This document shows, piece after piece, positions 26,660-38,730 of a stretch of DNA of 64,000 nt. The DNA is from Archivesica marissinica. Lineage: Eukaryota; Mollusca; Bivalvia; Venerida; Vesicomyidae. The stretch spans positions 6,265,773 to 6,329,772 of the forward strand of contig CM026404.1 in the NCBI GenBank assembly GCA_014843695.1, read 5' to 3'. A model generated the notes under the pieces. The model did not search any database and was not told the origin of the DNA. It saw nothing but the letters and a program-made list of their open reading frames with translations. How positions within the stretch are numbered: position 1 is the first letter of the stretch; every line of letters begins with the position of its first letter. The position numbers and the translations under genes were made by a program.

Positions 26660-29600
26660 TTTGTAATCTATATAGACTAAGGATGGTCTGGTATCGTTCG
26701 CCTCTCTTTGTAATCTATGTTGACTAGGATAGTTTGGGTTCGTTCGCCTCTCTTTGTAATCTATGTTGATTAGGATTGTCTGGTTTCGTTCGTCTTTCTT
26801 TGTAATCTATGTTGACTAGGATAGTCTGGTTTCGTTCCCCTCTCTTTGTAATCTATGTTGACTAGGATAGTCTGGTTTCGTTCCCCTCTCTTTATAATCT
26901 ATGTTGACTAGGATAGTCTGGTTTCGTTCTCCTCTCTTTATAATCTATGTTGACTAGGATAGTCTGGTTTCGTTCCCCTCTCTTTATAATCTATGTTGAT
27001 TAGGATAGTCTGGTTTCGTTCCCCTCTCTTTATAATCTATGTTGACTAGGATAGTCTGGTTTCGTTCCCCTCTCTTTGTAATCTATGTTGATTAGGATAG
27101 TCTGGTTTCGTTCCCCTCTCTTTGTAATCTATGTTGATTAGGATAGTCTGGTTTCGTTCCCCTCTCTTTGTAATCTATGTTGATTAGGATAGTCTGGTTT
27201 CGTTCCCCTCTCTTTGTAATCTATGTTGATTAGGATAGTCTGGTTTCGTTCCCCTCTCTTTGTAATCTATGTTGATTAGGATAGTCTGGTTTCGTTCGCC
27301 TCTCTTTGTAATCTATGTTGATTAGGATAGTCTGGTTTCGTTCCCCTCTCTTTGTAATCTATGTTGATTGGATAGTCTGGTTTCGTCCCTCTCTTTGTAA
27401 TCTATGTTGATTAGGAAGTCTGGTTTGTTCGCCTCTCTTTATAATCTATGTTGACTAGGATAGTCTGGTTTCGTTCGCCTCTCTTTATAATCTATGTTGA
27501 CTAGGATAGTCTGGTTTCGTTCCCCCTCTTTATAATCTATGTTGACTAGGATAGTCTGGGTTCGTTCGCCTCTCTTTGTAATCTATGTTGATTAGGATAG
27601 TCTGGTTTCGTTCCCCTCTCTTTATAATCTATGTTGATTAGGATAGTCTGGTTTCGTTCGCCTCTCTTTGTAATCTATGTTGATTAGGATAGTCTGGTTT
27701 CGTTCCCCTCTCTTTATAATCTATGTTGATTAGGATAGTCTGGTTTCGTTCCCCTCTCTTTGTAATCTATGTTGATTAGGATAGTCTGGTTTCGTTCGCC
27801 TCTCTTTGTAATCTATGTTGATTAGGATAGTCTGGTTTCGTTCCCCTCTCTTTGTAATCTATGTTGATTAGGATAGTCTGGTTTCGTTCGCCTCTCTTTG
27901 TAATCTATGTTGATTAGGATAGTCTGGTTTCGTTCCCCTCTCTTTATAATCTATGTTGATTAGGATAGTCTGGGTTCGTTCGCCTCTCTTTGTAATCTAT
28001 GTTGATTAGGATAGTCTGGTTTCGTTCCCCTCTCTTTGTAATCTATGTTGATTAGGATAGTCTGGTTTCGTTCCCCTCTCTTTATAATCTATGTTGACTA
28101 GGATAGTCTGGTTTCGTTCCCCTCTCTTTATAATCTATGTTGATTAGGATAGTCTGGTATCGTTCCCCTCTCTTTATAATCTATGTTGATTAGGATAGTC
28201 TGGTGTCGTTCCCCTCTCTTTATAATCTATGTTGATTAGGATAGTCTGGGTTCGTTCGCCTCTCTTTGTAATCTATGTTGATTAGGATAGTCTGGTATCG
28301 TTCCCCTCTCTTTGTAATCTATGTTGATTAGGATAGTCTGGTTTCGTTCCCCTCTCTTTATAATCTATGTTGATTAGGATAGTCTGGTTTCGTTCCCCTC
28401 TCTTTATAATCTATGTTGATTAGGATAGTCTGGTTTCGTTCCCCTCTCTTTATAATCTATGTTGATTAGGATAGTCTGGTTTCGTTCCCCTCTCTTTATA
28501 ATCTATGTTGACTAGGATAGTCTGGTTTCGTTCGCCTCTCTTTGTAATCTATGTTGATTAGGATAGTCTGGTTTCGTTCGCCTTTCTTTGTAATCTATGT
28601 TGACTAGGATAGTCTGGTTTCGTTCGCCTCTCTTTGTAATCTATGTTGACTAGGATAGTCTGGTTTCGTTCCCCTCTCTTTGTAATCTATGTTGATTAGG
28701 ATAGTCTGGTTTCGTTCCCCTCTCTTTGTAATCTATGTTGATTAGGATAGTCTGGTTTCGTTCCCCTCTCTTTGTAATCTATGTTGATTAGGATAGTCTG
28801 GTTTCGTTCCCCTCTCTTTGTAATCTATGTTGATTAGGATAGTCTGGTTTCGTTCCCCTCTCTTTGTAATCTATGTTGATTAGGATAGTCTGGTTTCGTT
28901 CCCCTCTCTTTGTAATCTATGTTGATTAGGATAGTCTGGTTTCGTTCCCCTCTCTTTGTAATCTATGTTGACTAGGATAGTCTGGTTTCGTTCCCCTCTC
29001 TTTGTAATCTATGTTGATTAGGATAGTCTGGTTTCGTTCCCCTCTCTTTGTAATCTATGTTGATTAGGATAGTCTGGTTTCGTTCCCCTCTCTTTGTAAT
29101 CTATGTTGATTAGGATAGTCTGGTTTCGTTCGCCTCTCTTTATAATCTATGTTGACTAGGATAGTCTGGTTTCGTTCGCCTCTCTTTATAATCTATGTTG
29201 ACTAGGATAGTCTGGTTTCGTTCCCCTCTCTTTATAATCTATGTTGACTAGGATAGTCTGGGTTCGTTCGCCTCTCTTTGTAATCTATGTTGATTAGGAT
29301 AGTCTGGTATCGTTCCCCTCTCTTTATAATCTATGTTGATTAGGATAGTCTGGGTTCGTTCGCCTCTCTTTGTAATCTATGTTGATTAGGATAGTCTGGT
29401 TTCGTTCCCCTCTCTTTATAATCTATGTTGATTAGGATAGTCTGGGTTCGTTCGCCTCTCTTTGTAATCTATGTTGATTAGGATAGTCTGGTTTCGTTCG
29501 CCTCTCTTTATAATCTATGTTGATTAGGATAGTCTGGTTTCGTTCGCCTCTCTTTGTAATCTATGTTGATTAGGATAGTCTGGGTTCGTTCGCCTCTCTT

Positions 29601-32356
29601 TGTAATCTATGTTGATTAGGATAGTCTGGTTTCGTTCCCCTCTCTTTGTAATCTATGTTGATTAGGATAGTCTGGTTTCGTTCGCCTCTCTTTGTAATCT
29701 ATGTTGATTAGGATAGTCTGGTTTCGTTCCCCTCTCTTTATAATCTATGTTGATTAGGATAGTCTGGTTTCGTTCGCCTCTCTTTGTAATCTATGTTGAT
29801 TAGGATAGTCTGGTATCGTTCCCCTCTCTTTGTAATCTATGTTGATTAGGATAGTCTGGTTTCGTTCCCCTCTCTTTGTAATCTATGTTGATTAGGATAG
29901 TCTGGTTTCGTTCGCCTCTCTTTATAATCTATGTTGACTAGGATAGTCTGGTTTCGTTCGCCTCTCTTTATAATCTATGTTGACTAGGATAGTCTGGTTT
30001 CGTTCCCCTCTCTTTATAATCTATGTTGACTAGGATAGTCTGGGTTCGTTCGCCTCTCTTTGTAATCTATGTTGATTAGGATAGTCTGGTTTCGTTCCCC
30101 TCTCTTTATAATCTATGTTGATTAGGATAGTCTGGGTTCGTTCGCCTCTCTTTGTAATCTATGTTGATTAGGATAGTCTGGTTTCGTTCCCCTCTCTTTG
30201 TAATCTATGTTGATTAGGATAGTCTGGTTTCGTTCCCCTCTCTTTGTAATCTATGTTGATTAGGATAGTCTGGTTTCGTTCCCCTCTCTTTATAATCTAT
30301 GTTGATTAGGATAGTCTGGTTTCGTTCGCCTCTCTTTGTAATCTATGTTGATTAGGATAGTCTGGTTTCGTTCCCCTCTCTTTGTAATCTATGTTGATTA
30401 GGATAGTCTGGTATCGTTCCCCTCTCTTTATAATCTATGTTGACTAGGATAGTCTGGTTTCGTTCTCCTCTCTTTGTAATCTATGTTGATTAGGATAGTC
30501 TGGTTTCGTTCCCCTCTCTTTATAATCTATGTTGATTAGGATAGTCTGGTTTCGTTCCCCTCTCTTTATAATCTATGTTGATTAGGATAGTCTGGGTTCG
30601 TTCGCCTCTCTTTGTAATCTATGTTGATTAGGATAGTCTGGTTTCGTTCCCCTCTCTTTGTAATCTATGTTGATTAGGATAGTCTGGTTTCGTTCCCCTC
30701 TCTTTATAATCTATGTTGACTAGGATAGTCTGGTTTCGTTCCCCTCTCTTTGTAATCTATGTTGATTAGGATAGTCTGGTTTCGTTCCCCTCTCTTTGTA
30801 ATCTATGTTGACTAGGATAGTCTGGTTTCGTTCCCCTCTCTTTGTAATCTATGTTGATTAGGATAGTCTGGTTTCGTTCCCCTCTCTTTGTAATCTATGT
30901 TGATTAGGATAGTCTGGTTTCGTTCCCCTCTCTTTGTAATCTATGTTGATTAGGATAGTCTGGTTTCGTTCCCTCTCTTTGTAATCTATGTTGATTAGGA
31001 TAGTCTGGTTCGTTCCCCTCTTTGTAATCTATGTTGATTAGGATAGTCTGGTTCGTTCCCCTCTCTTTGTAATCTATGTTGATTAGGATAGTCTGGTTTC
31101 GTTCCCTCTCTTTGTAATCTATGTTGATTAGGATAGTCTGGTTTCGTTCCCCTCTCTTTTAATCTATGTTGATTAGGATAGTCTGGTTTCGTTCCCCTCT
31201 CTTTGTAATCTATGTTGATTAGGATAGTCTGGTTCGTCCCCTCTCTTTGTAATCTATGTTGATTAGGATAGTCTGGTTTCGTTCCCCTCTCTTTGTAATC
31301 TATGTTGATTAGGATAGTCTGGTATCGTTCCCCTCTCTTTATAATCTATGTTGACTAGGATAGTCTGGTTTCGTTCGCCTCTCTTTATAATCTATGTTGA
31401 TTAGGATAGTCTGGTTTCGTTCGCCTCTCTTTATAATCTATGTTGATTAGGATAGTCTGGTTTCGTTCCCCTCTCTTTATAATCTATGTTGACTAGGATA
31501 GTCTGGGTTCGTTCGCCTCTCTTTGTAATCTATGTTGATTAGGATAGTCTGGTATCGTTCCCCTCTCTTTGTAATCTATGTTGATTAGGATAGTCTGGGT
31601 TCGTTCGCCTCTCTTTGTAATCTATGTTGATTAGGATAGTCTGGTTTCGTTCCCCTCTCTTTATAATCTATGTTGATTAGGATAGTCTGGTTTCGTTCGC
31701 CTCTCTTTGTAATCTATGTGATAGGATAGTCGGTTCGTTCCCTTCTTTTAATCTATGTTGATAGGATAGTTGGTTTCGTTCCCTCTCTTTGTAATCTATG
31801 TTGATTAGGATAGTCTGGTCGTTCCCTCTCTTTGTAATCTATGTTGATTAGGATAGTCTGGTTTCGTTCCCCTCTCTTTGTAATCTATGTTGATTAGGAT
31901 AGTCTGGGTTCGTTCGCCTCTCTTTGTAATCTATGTTGATTAGGATAGTCTGGTTTCGTTCGCCTCTCTTTGTAATCTATGTTGACTAGGATAGTCTGGT
32001 TTCGTTCCCCTCTCTTTGTAATCTATGTTGATTAGGATAGTCTGGTTTCGTTCCCCTCTCTTTGTAATCTATGTTGATTAGGATAGTCTGGTTTCGTTCC
32101 CCTCTCTTTGTAATCTATGTTGATTAGGATAGTCTGGTTTCGTTCCCCTCTCTTTGTAATCTATGTTGATTAGGATAGTCTGGTTTCGTTCCCCTCTCTT
32201 TGTAATCTATGTTGATTAGGATAGTCTGGTTTCGTTCCCCTCTCTTTGTAATCTATGTTGACTAGGATAGTCTGGTTTCGTTCCCCTCTCTTTGTAATCT
32301 ATGTTGATTAGGATAGTCTGGTTTCGTTCCCCTCTCTTTGTAATCTATGTTGATTA
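26660..32356. repeat. 46-bp minisatellite array
   Basis: About 124 copies of a 46-bp unit (tctctttgtaatctatgttg, attaggatagtctggtttcg, ttcccc). Variants are at a few fixed positions: tttRtaat, ttgaYtagg, tggKttcg or tggtatcg, and ttcSccc. The first copy (26660) is diverged and the array is cut by a gap on the right. A block of three consecutive variant units starting at 29131 recurs at 29913, exactly 782 bp (17 units) later, and again in near-identical form at 27430. Patches near 27360-27430, 30970-31260 and 31715-31830 carry many 1-3 base deletions. Stop codons are frequent on both strands. Confidence 0.97.
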
Positions 32357-33356
32357 NNNNNNNNNNNNNNNNNNNNNNNNNNNNNNNNNNNNNNNNNNNN
32401 NNNNNNNNNNNNNNNNNNNNNNNNNNNNNNNNNNNNNNNNNNNNNNNNNNNNNNNNNNNNNNNNNNNNNNNNNNNNNNNNNNNNNNNNNNNNNNNNNNNN
32501 NNNNNNNNNNNNNNNNNNNNNNNNNNNNNNNNNNNNNNNNNNNNNNNNNNNNNNNNNNNNNNNNNNNNNNNNNNNNNNNNNNNNNNNNNNNNNNNNNNNN
32601 NNNNNNNNNNNNNNNNNNNNNNNNNNNNNNNNNNNNNNNNNNNNNNNNNNNNNNNNNNNNNNNNNNNNNNNNNNNNNNNNNNNNNNNNNNNNNNNNNNNN
32701 NNNNNNNNNNNNNNNNNNNNNNNNNNNNNNNNNNNNNNNNNNNNNNNNNNNNNNNNNNNNNNNNNNNNNNNNNNNNNNNNNNNNNNNNNNNNNNNNNNNN
32801 NNNNNNNNNNNNNNNNNNNNNNNNNNNNNNNNNNNNNNNNNNNNNNNNNNNNNNNNNNNNNNNNNNNNNNNNNNNNNNNNNNNNNNNNNNNNNNNNNNNN
32901 NNNNNNNNNNNNNNNNNNNNNNNNNNNNNNNNNNNNNNNNNNNNNNNNNNNNNNNNNNNNNNNNNNNNNNNNNNNNNNNNNNNNNNNNNNNNNNNNNNNN
33001 NNNNNNNNNNNNNNNNNNNNNNNNNNNNNNNNNNNNNNNNNNNNNNNNNNNNNNNNNNNNNNNNNNNNNNNNNNNNNNNNNNNNNNNNNNNNNNNNNNNN
33101 NNNNNNNNNNNNNNNNNNNNNNNNNNNNNNNNNNNNNNNNNNNNNNNNNNNNNNNNNNNNNNNNNNNNNNNNNNNNNNNNNNNNNNNNNNNNNNNNNNNN
33201 NNNNNNNNNNNNNNNNNNNNNNNNNNNNNNNNNNNNNNNNNNNNNNNNNNNNNNNNNNNNNNNNNNNNNNNNNNNNNNNNNNNNNNNNNNNNNNNNNNNN
33301 NNNNNNNNNNNNNNNNNNNNNNNNNNNNNNNNNNNNNNNNNNNNNNNNNNNNNNNN
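32357..33356. other. Assembly gap, 1000 N
   Basis: Exactly 1000 unknown bases. It truncates the 46-bp array on its left and a TTAA-type foldback element on its right. Frames spanning it have no meaning. Confidence 0.99.
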
Positions 33357-33477
33357 AAATAGTCATATCACTGGCAAAAAGTGCAGATCCTGATGAGACG
33401 GCTCATCACGAGCCGGCTCATCTGGATCTACACTTTTTGTAAGCCTATTTAGAGGTCTGTGGTGTTGAAAGGGTTAA
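33357..33477. mobile_element. TTAA foldback element, gap-truncated copy
   Basis: A 29-bp inverted repeat (33376-33404 and 33410-33438, about 26 of 29 paired) brackets a 5-base loop; the arms begin and end aaaaagtg/cactttt. The element ends in GGG followed by TTAA at 33474-33477, matching the outer ends of the other copies in this window. The left end is lost in the gap. Internal wording (agatcctgatgag, tctggatcta) is related to but diverged from the other copies. Confidence 0.65.
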
Positions 33478-33779
33478 AGTTAAATAGATCATTATAAAAC
33501 ATTGTCAGTAGTGCATTTAACATTTTTAAATCAATAAAATTGATGTATGGCATCAAAGAAGATGGAAGATATCAGGCCATTAATGTAATGCACCCGATGC
33601 CAGTTCCACAATATATCTCAACTTTCTGCTCACACTTACGTACAAAAATTAGCTGCTTGATTGGCTATCTAAATATACAATCCTAAAAATGTTGTCGAAT
33701 TAGTTTATACAAATTTATTTTAGCTCGATTGCGAAACAAGTTCTCCTATAACTTATATTAATCACTCTCGAGACCTCAT
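33478..33779. other. Unique spacer
   Basis: About 300 bp of AT-rich sequence with no reading frame or repeat that I can recognise. Confidence 0.5.
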
Positions 33780-33960
33780 TCCTGATGGAATGCACCACCA
33801 CAAGGGAGAGAGAAGAGGAAATGTGGAATTTAAATGCCCTGCCGGGCACAATCGTAACGGCTCCAGCGGGGTTCGAACTCCGAAACTATCCACCTGGAGC
33901 GAATATACTACCACTGCGCTATCACGACTTCCATGACACAACTTTCGAATTTGGCAGGAA
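33780..33960 (-). mobile_element. tRNA-derived SINE (minus strand)
   Basis: Read on the minus strand this segment has an exact RNA polymerase III A box, TAGCGCAGTGG (33911-33921), and B box, GTTCGAACC (33870-33878), 32 nt apart, in a tRNA-like context (TAGCGCAGTGGTAGTATATT then GGAGTTCGAACCCCGCTGG). The body after the head is short and runs toward an oligopyrimidine-rich stretch. Boundaries are approximate. It does not share the head or core of the other SINEs here. The plus-strand reading frame at 33785-34057 lies across it and is not a gene. Confidence 0.7.
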
Positions 33961-34120
33961 AGTTAACTTATTTAAAACCTTTCATGAAATTGGCCCCTGG
34001 GGACCACACATGGTTCACGAAAAACCTCATAATTCTACAGACACCATGACTTTGTGATCCTAGAAAACCCACCAAACCAATTAAAATCTAATTGATTTTG
34101 TTCATTTATTTCTCCAGATT

Positions 34121-34720
34121 GACCTAACATATCTGCTGAAGTTCCCATTCTTTGTATAGTGTATTATATGCTTTCAAGTCGACCTAACATATCCGCTGAA
34201 GTTCCCATTCTTTGTATAGTGTATTATATGCTTTCAAGTCGACCTAACATATCCACTGAAGTTCCCATTCTTTGTATAGTGTATTATATGCTTTCAAGTC
34301 GACCTAACATATCCGCTGAAGTTCCCATTCTTTGTATAGTGTATTATATGCTTTCAAGTCGACCTAACATATCCGCTGAAGTTCCCATTCTTTGTATAGT
34401 GTATTATATGCTTTCAAGTCGACCTAACATATCCACTGAAGTTCCCATTCTTTGTATAGTGTATTATATGCTTTCAAGTCGACCTAACATATCCGCTGAA
34501 GTTCCCATTCTTTGTATAGTGTATTATATGCTTTCAAGTCGACCTAACATATCCGCTGAAGTTCCCATTCTTTGTATAATGTATTATATGCTTTCAAGTC
34601 GACCTAACATATCCGCTGAAGTTCCCATTCTTTGTATAGTGTATTATATGCTTTCAAGTCGACCTAACATATCCGCTGAAGTTCCCATTCTTTGTATAAT
34701 GTATTATATGCTCTCAAGTC
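34121..34720. repeat. 60-bp tandem repeat, 10 copies
   Basis: Ten copies of exactly 60 bp (gacctaacatatccgctgaa, gttcccattctttgtatagt, gtattatatgctttcaagtc), nearly identical. Only a few sites vary. The Y in atcYgctgaa differs in copy 1, copies 3 and 6 share atccactgaa, and copies 8 and 10 share tataat. The homogeneity indicates recent amplification. Since 60 is divisible by 3 the plus strand stays open for 195 codons, but nothing else suggests a gene. Confidence 0.97.
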
Positions 34721-34928
34721 GAGTTATTGGTGGAAAAGTATTCTGAACACTTTATATTGACAGATTGTACTTAAGCATATAATTTCAGCCCATAAAACAG
34801 TAGAGCACATCTCAAGAGCATCTACATGTTAAACATTGTCCAGTGGCAACACCCTACATGACCTCCCTACCAATTCTGGCTACTTCACTGCCCTCAAATG
34901 TCCCTCTTTTATTTCTCAAAGGTTGGCT

Positions 34929-36040
34929 ATTATCTACAGTAGAGTACTGACGCATCAAGTAGCTTGCATTATCTACAGTAGAGTACTGACGCATCAAGTA
35001 GCTTGCATTATCTACAGTAGAGTACTGACGCATCAAGTAGCTTGCGTTATCTACAGTAGAGTACTGACGCATCAAGTAGCTTGCATTATCTACAGTAGAG
35101 TACTGACGCATCAAGTAGCTTGCATCATCTACAGTAGAGTACTGACGCATCAAGTAGCTTGCATTATCTACAGTAGAGTACTGGCGCATCAAGTAGCTTG
35201 CATTATCTACAGTAGAGTACTGGCGCATCAAGTAGCTTGCATTATCTACAGTAGAGTACTGACGCATCAAGTAGCTTGCATTATCTACAGTAGAGTACTG
35301 ACGCATCAAGTAGCTTGCATCATCTACAGTAGAGTACTGCGCATCAAGTAGCTTGCATTATCTACAGTAGAGTACTGACGCATCAAGTGTTTGTGGTTGG
35401 CATCAAGTAGCTTGCATCATCTACAGTAGAGTACTGACGCATCAAGTAGCTTGCATTATCTACAGTAGAGTACTGACGCATCAAGTAGCTTGCATTATCT
35501 ACAGTAGAGTACTGACGCATCAAGTAGCTTGCATTATCTACAGTAGAGTACTGACGCATCAAGTAGCTTGCATTATCTACAGTAGAGTACTGACGCATCA
35601 AGTAGCTTGCATTATCTACAGTAGAGTACTGACGCATCAAGTAGCTTGCATTATCTACAGTAGAGTACTGACGCATCAAGTAGCTTGCATCATCTACAGT
35701 AGAGTACTGACGCATCAAGTAGCTTGCAACATCTACAGTAGAGTACTGACGCATCAAGTAGCTTGCATTATCTACAGTAGAGTACTGACGCATCAAGTAG
35801 CTTGCATTATCTACAGTAGAGTACTGATGCATCAAGTAGCTTGCATCATCTACAGTAGAGTACTGACGCATCAAGTAGCTTGCATTATCTACAGTAGAGT
35901 ACTGACGCATCAAGTAGCTTGCATTATCTACAGTAGAGTACTGACGCATCAAGTAGCTTGCATTATCTACAGTAGAGTACTGACGCATCAAGTAGCTTGC
36001 ATCATCTACAGTAGAGTACTGACGCATCAAGTAGCTTGCT
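34929..36040. repeat. 39-bp minisatellite array
   Basis: About 28 copies of a 39-bp unit (tatctacagtagagtactga, cgcatcaagtagcttgcat). One disruption at about 35388-35402 replaces part of a unit with unrelated bases (tgtttgtggttgg). Both strands stay open (13-residue peptides) because 39 is divisible by 3 and the unit lacks stops; these frames are by-products. Confidence 0.96.
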
Positions 36041-36101
36041 TCAGGATATTCTTACTCTTAGAGATAGGATCAATATTCACAAGATATTAAATCTGTTCCG
36101 G

Positions 36102-36630
36102 CAATGGACGCATCTGAATATGTGAAAGCCGGAAATGGAAGCATCTGGATATGTGGAAGCCCCTGGATATGTGGAAGCCGGCAATGGAAGCATCTGGATA
36201 TGTGGAAGCCGGCAATGGAAGCATGTGGAAGCCGGCAATGGAAGCATCTGGATATGTGGAAGCCGGCAATGGAAGCATCTGGATATGTGGAAGCCGGCAT
36301 GGAAACATCTGGATATGTGGAAGCATCTGGATATGTGGAAACCGGCAATGGAAGCATCTGGATATGTGGAAGCCGGCAATGGAAGCATTTGAATATGTGG
36401 AAGCTGGCAATGGAAGCATCTGGATATGTGGAAGCATCTGGATATGTGGAAGCATCTGGATATGTGAAAGCCGGCAATGGAAGCATCTGGATATGTGAAA
36501 GCCGACAATGGAAGCATCTGGATATGTGGAAGCCGGCAATGGAAGCAGCTGGATATGTGGAAGCCGGCAATGGAAGCATCTGGATATGTGGAAGCAGGCA
36601 ATGGAAGCATTTGAATATGTGGAAGCCTAT
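36102..36630. repeat. 31/18-bp modular tandem repeat
   Basis: Two modules alternate: an 18-bp piece atctggatatgtggaagc and a 13-bp piece cggcaatggaagc. They occur mostly together as a 31-bp unit but also as runs of the 18-bp piece alone (for example 36420-36465) and once with the 13-bp piece repeated without it (36218-36240). Frames on both strands are by-products. Confidence 0.93.
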
Positions 36631-37016
36631 TTGAGTCATTGGATATAAGAATTACTTCATTTAAAGACGTATATATTATAGCTATTATCGAAACGAGGTT
36701 AATGCCTATATAACAAGAACAGTCCAAGCGACACAATTCCCCCGCCACTTTATTAAATTGGAACAAGTGTGCTGCTGCCTGACAGTTGAACACAATACTT
36801 CTGTACAGCCATGTGTGAAAGGGAGACAATTTGTGTTATATCTGAAAGCATAGTCTTCACAACTGCTAAATATCTATCATTATTATACAAGATTCATCAC
36901 TTTCTAAGTGTCCAGCTAAAACGATCTACACAATGCAGATTAATGCTGGGACAATATACAATTGTGTTTGTAACATTATAGAGCCTGATGACTGAGACCT
37001 AATTCTCTAAATGTGA
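36631..37016. other. Unique spacer
   Basis: Non-repetitive sequence. The minus-strand frame 36077-36829 extends out of the array into it, but the non-repeat part shows no family resemblance and no start context worth calling. Confidence 0.5.
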
Positions 37017-37254
37017 ACTTGAAGGGACAGAGCTGTACCCTGCACTATGACCTTGAAGGGACAGAGCTGTACCCTGCACTATGACCTTGAAGTGACAGAG
37101 CTGTACCCTGCACTATGACATTGAAGGGACAGAGCTGTACCCTGCACTATGACCTTGAAGGGACAGAGCTATACCCTGCACTATGACCTTGAAGGGACAG
37201 AGCTGTACCCTGCACTATGACCTTGAAGGGACAGAGCTGTACCCTGCACTATGT
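37017..37254. repeat. 34-bp tandem repeat, 7 copies
   Basis: Seven copies of 34 bp (ccttgaagggacagagctgt, accctgcactatga) at a regular spacing from 37017. They are almost identical. Confidence 0.95.
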
Positions 37255-37356
37255 TTGATATGGTTAACATTTGTACTAAGTCATATTAACTTCCTCTCAT
37301 GGTGGCCAAGATAAGTTATGGAGTGGACATGAAAAATAGCCATTTGAACTTTTGCG

Positions 37357-37510
37357 GGATCGTTGTCCATGTAGCAGCGCTGGATCGTTGTCCATGTAGC
37401 GGCGCTGGATCATTGTCCACATAGCGGCGCTGGATCGTTGTCCACGTAGCGGTGCTGTATCATTGTCCACATAGCGGTGTGGACCGGGATAGCGGTGTGG
37501 ACCGGGACCT
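37357..37510. repeat. 25-bp repeat (about 5 copies) plus an 18-bp doublet
   Basis: Diverged copies of ggatcgttgtccatgtagcg followed by gcgct, then a doublet of gatagcggtgtggaccgg. Confidence 0.85.
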
Positions 37511-38440
37511 CAGCACAGTTTCATCCAATAATGATGTATTAATTGTACTGTACTTCAGGTCAATTTCATCCAATAAATAACCACAACAAGACATGGGGTA
37601 ACTGATCTATAAATGAAAGCCAGTATGACAGCTTTATTAATGCATTCTATTAATTATTCGGGTATTATTATGGTGTTGTGTATATACATATTTGCATTGC
37701 TATGATGGTGTACACATCTTCCTGGCCATGGTAACAAGCTGTATGTAAATGGCACGGCACAATTCCATCGAGAAACCAGGCACCTTTGATCCTACACTGA
37801 TTATTCTAAACCTTAAATGGAACTGTCAAGACATGTAATTACTGTTATAAGTGAGAAACATTCTCAGCTTCCACTAGATATCCTCTGCAATCTTTCTCTG
37901 TTTCAACCACAGAAATCAGGGGGAAAAATATGATCTTACATAGTGAATGTATTTAATTCTTTGCATGCTGGGTAAAACAAAGGCTATAAATAGTTCAAAT
38001 AATTGTAGTAGCCGACAATTCATTAAATAAATATTAATGTGTTTTTTCTTATTTCTAAATGAAAACTCTGGAAATATGTCGTGGAATTTCACTAGAATTG
38101 TGGAATAATACGACAATTCTAATGAAATTGTATGATATATTTGACTGTTATTTTCACCACTAGCAAGAGTTAATTCTTGCGTCACATCTCCATAACGACT
38201 GCAGGTTTTCGCATGTGAGCTACAATGTAACCACCAACATGCATGGAGGGGAACATTGGTATAAAATAATGTATTAGGAGTTAGTTGGGTTGAGATAAAA
38301 CTACACAGACTGTTATGGGGGGGGGGGGACTACATTGGATAATATATCACGGGCTGTGCAGGTCATGGTTTTTGTTTAAGCAATGCTGTGCACGTAAACA
38401 TGATCATGATGAACATTTGTGTGAAGTTATTTGGAAATCC
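37511..38440. other. Unique AT-rich region with a G12 run
   Basis: About 930 bp of non-repetitive sequence. A run of 12 G lies at 38317-38328. The 89-codon minus frame at 37916-38185 has no recognisable motif and I do not call it a gene. Confidence 0.5.
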
Positions 38441-38730
38441 AACAGATGGATATGTAGTCCAGTGGTAACACGCTGGACTGGTAATCCAGGGATCACAGGT
38501 TCGATCCCCCATCTGACCCTAATAAAATTAACAAGTCTTTCAGATGGGACGTTAAACCAAGGTCTCGTGTCGATGTTTTACACCGTGCACGTAAAAGAAC
38601 CAGAGGAGATTCTGGAATGGGTATCTGTCTGTATCATTGCACTATCCTCCAAAATCTAAAATAACTAATCTCTTCAGGAGGCGTCGCTCATATGGGCAAC
38701 TGGTAGCGACGATAAATAAACCTAAAAACA
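38441..38730 (+). mobile_element. tRNA-derived SINE, family 1, full length
   Basis: Pol III A box TAGTCCAGTGG at 38455-38465 and B box GTTCGATCC at 38499-38507, in a tRNA-like head that still pairs ctgga/tccag around an anticodon-like loop. After the head comes a conserved core (cagatgggacgttaaacc, ggtctcgtgtcgatg, cacgtaaaagaaccagagga) of the type shared among deep animal SINE superfamilies; I do not assign the superfamily. The 3' part contains ctatcctccaaaatctaaaa and ends gcgacgataaataaa. The 114-codon plus-strand frame across it is not a gene. Confidence 0.88.

Noticed and set aside
32301..33393. About 350-codon frames spanning the second gap
   Set aside because: They consist almost wholly of N between array bases and a foldback element.
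33785..34057. 90-codon plus-strand frame starting MECTTTREREEEMW
   Set aside because: It reads antisense through a tRNA-derived SINE with exact A and B boxes; no family features.
37916..38185. 89-codon minus-strand frame in unique sequence
   Set aside because: AT-rich composition, no motif, no start context. A chance frame of this length is expected.
38441..38515. True tRNA gene at the SINE head
   Set aside because: A and B boxes are good, but the acceptor ends do not pair convincingly and the head is followed by a shared SINE core repeated at 43250 and 61149.
38315..38659. 114-codon plus-strand frame
   Set aside because: It starts in a poly-G run and runs through a SINE head and core.
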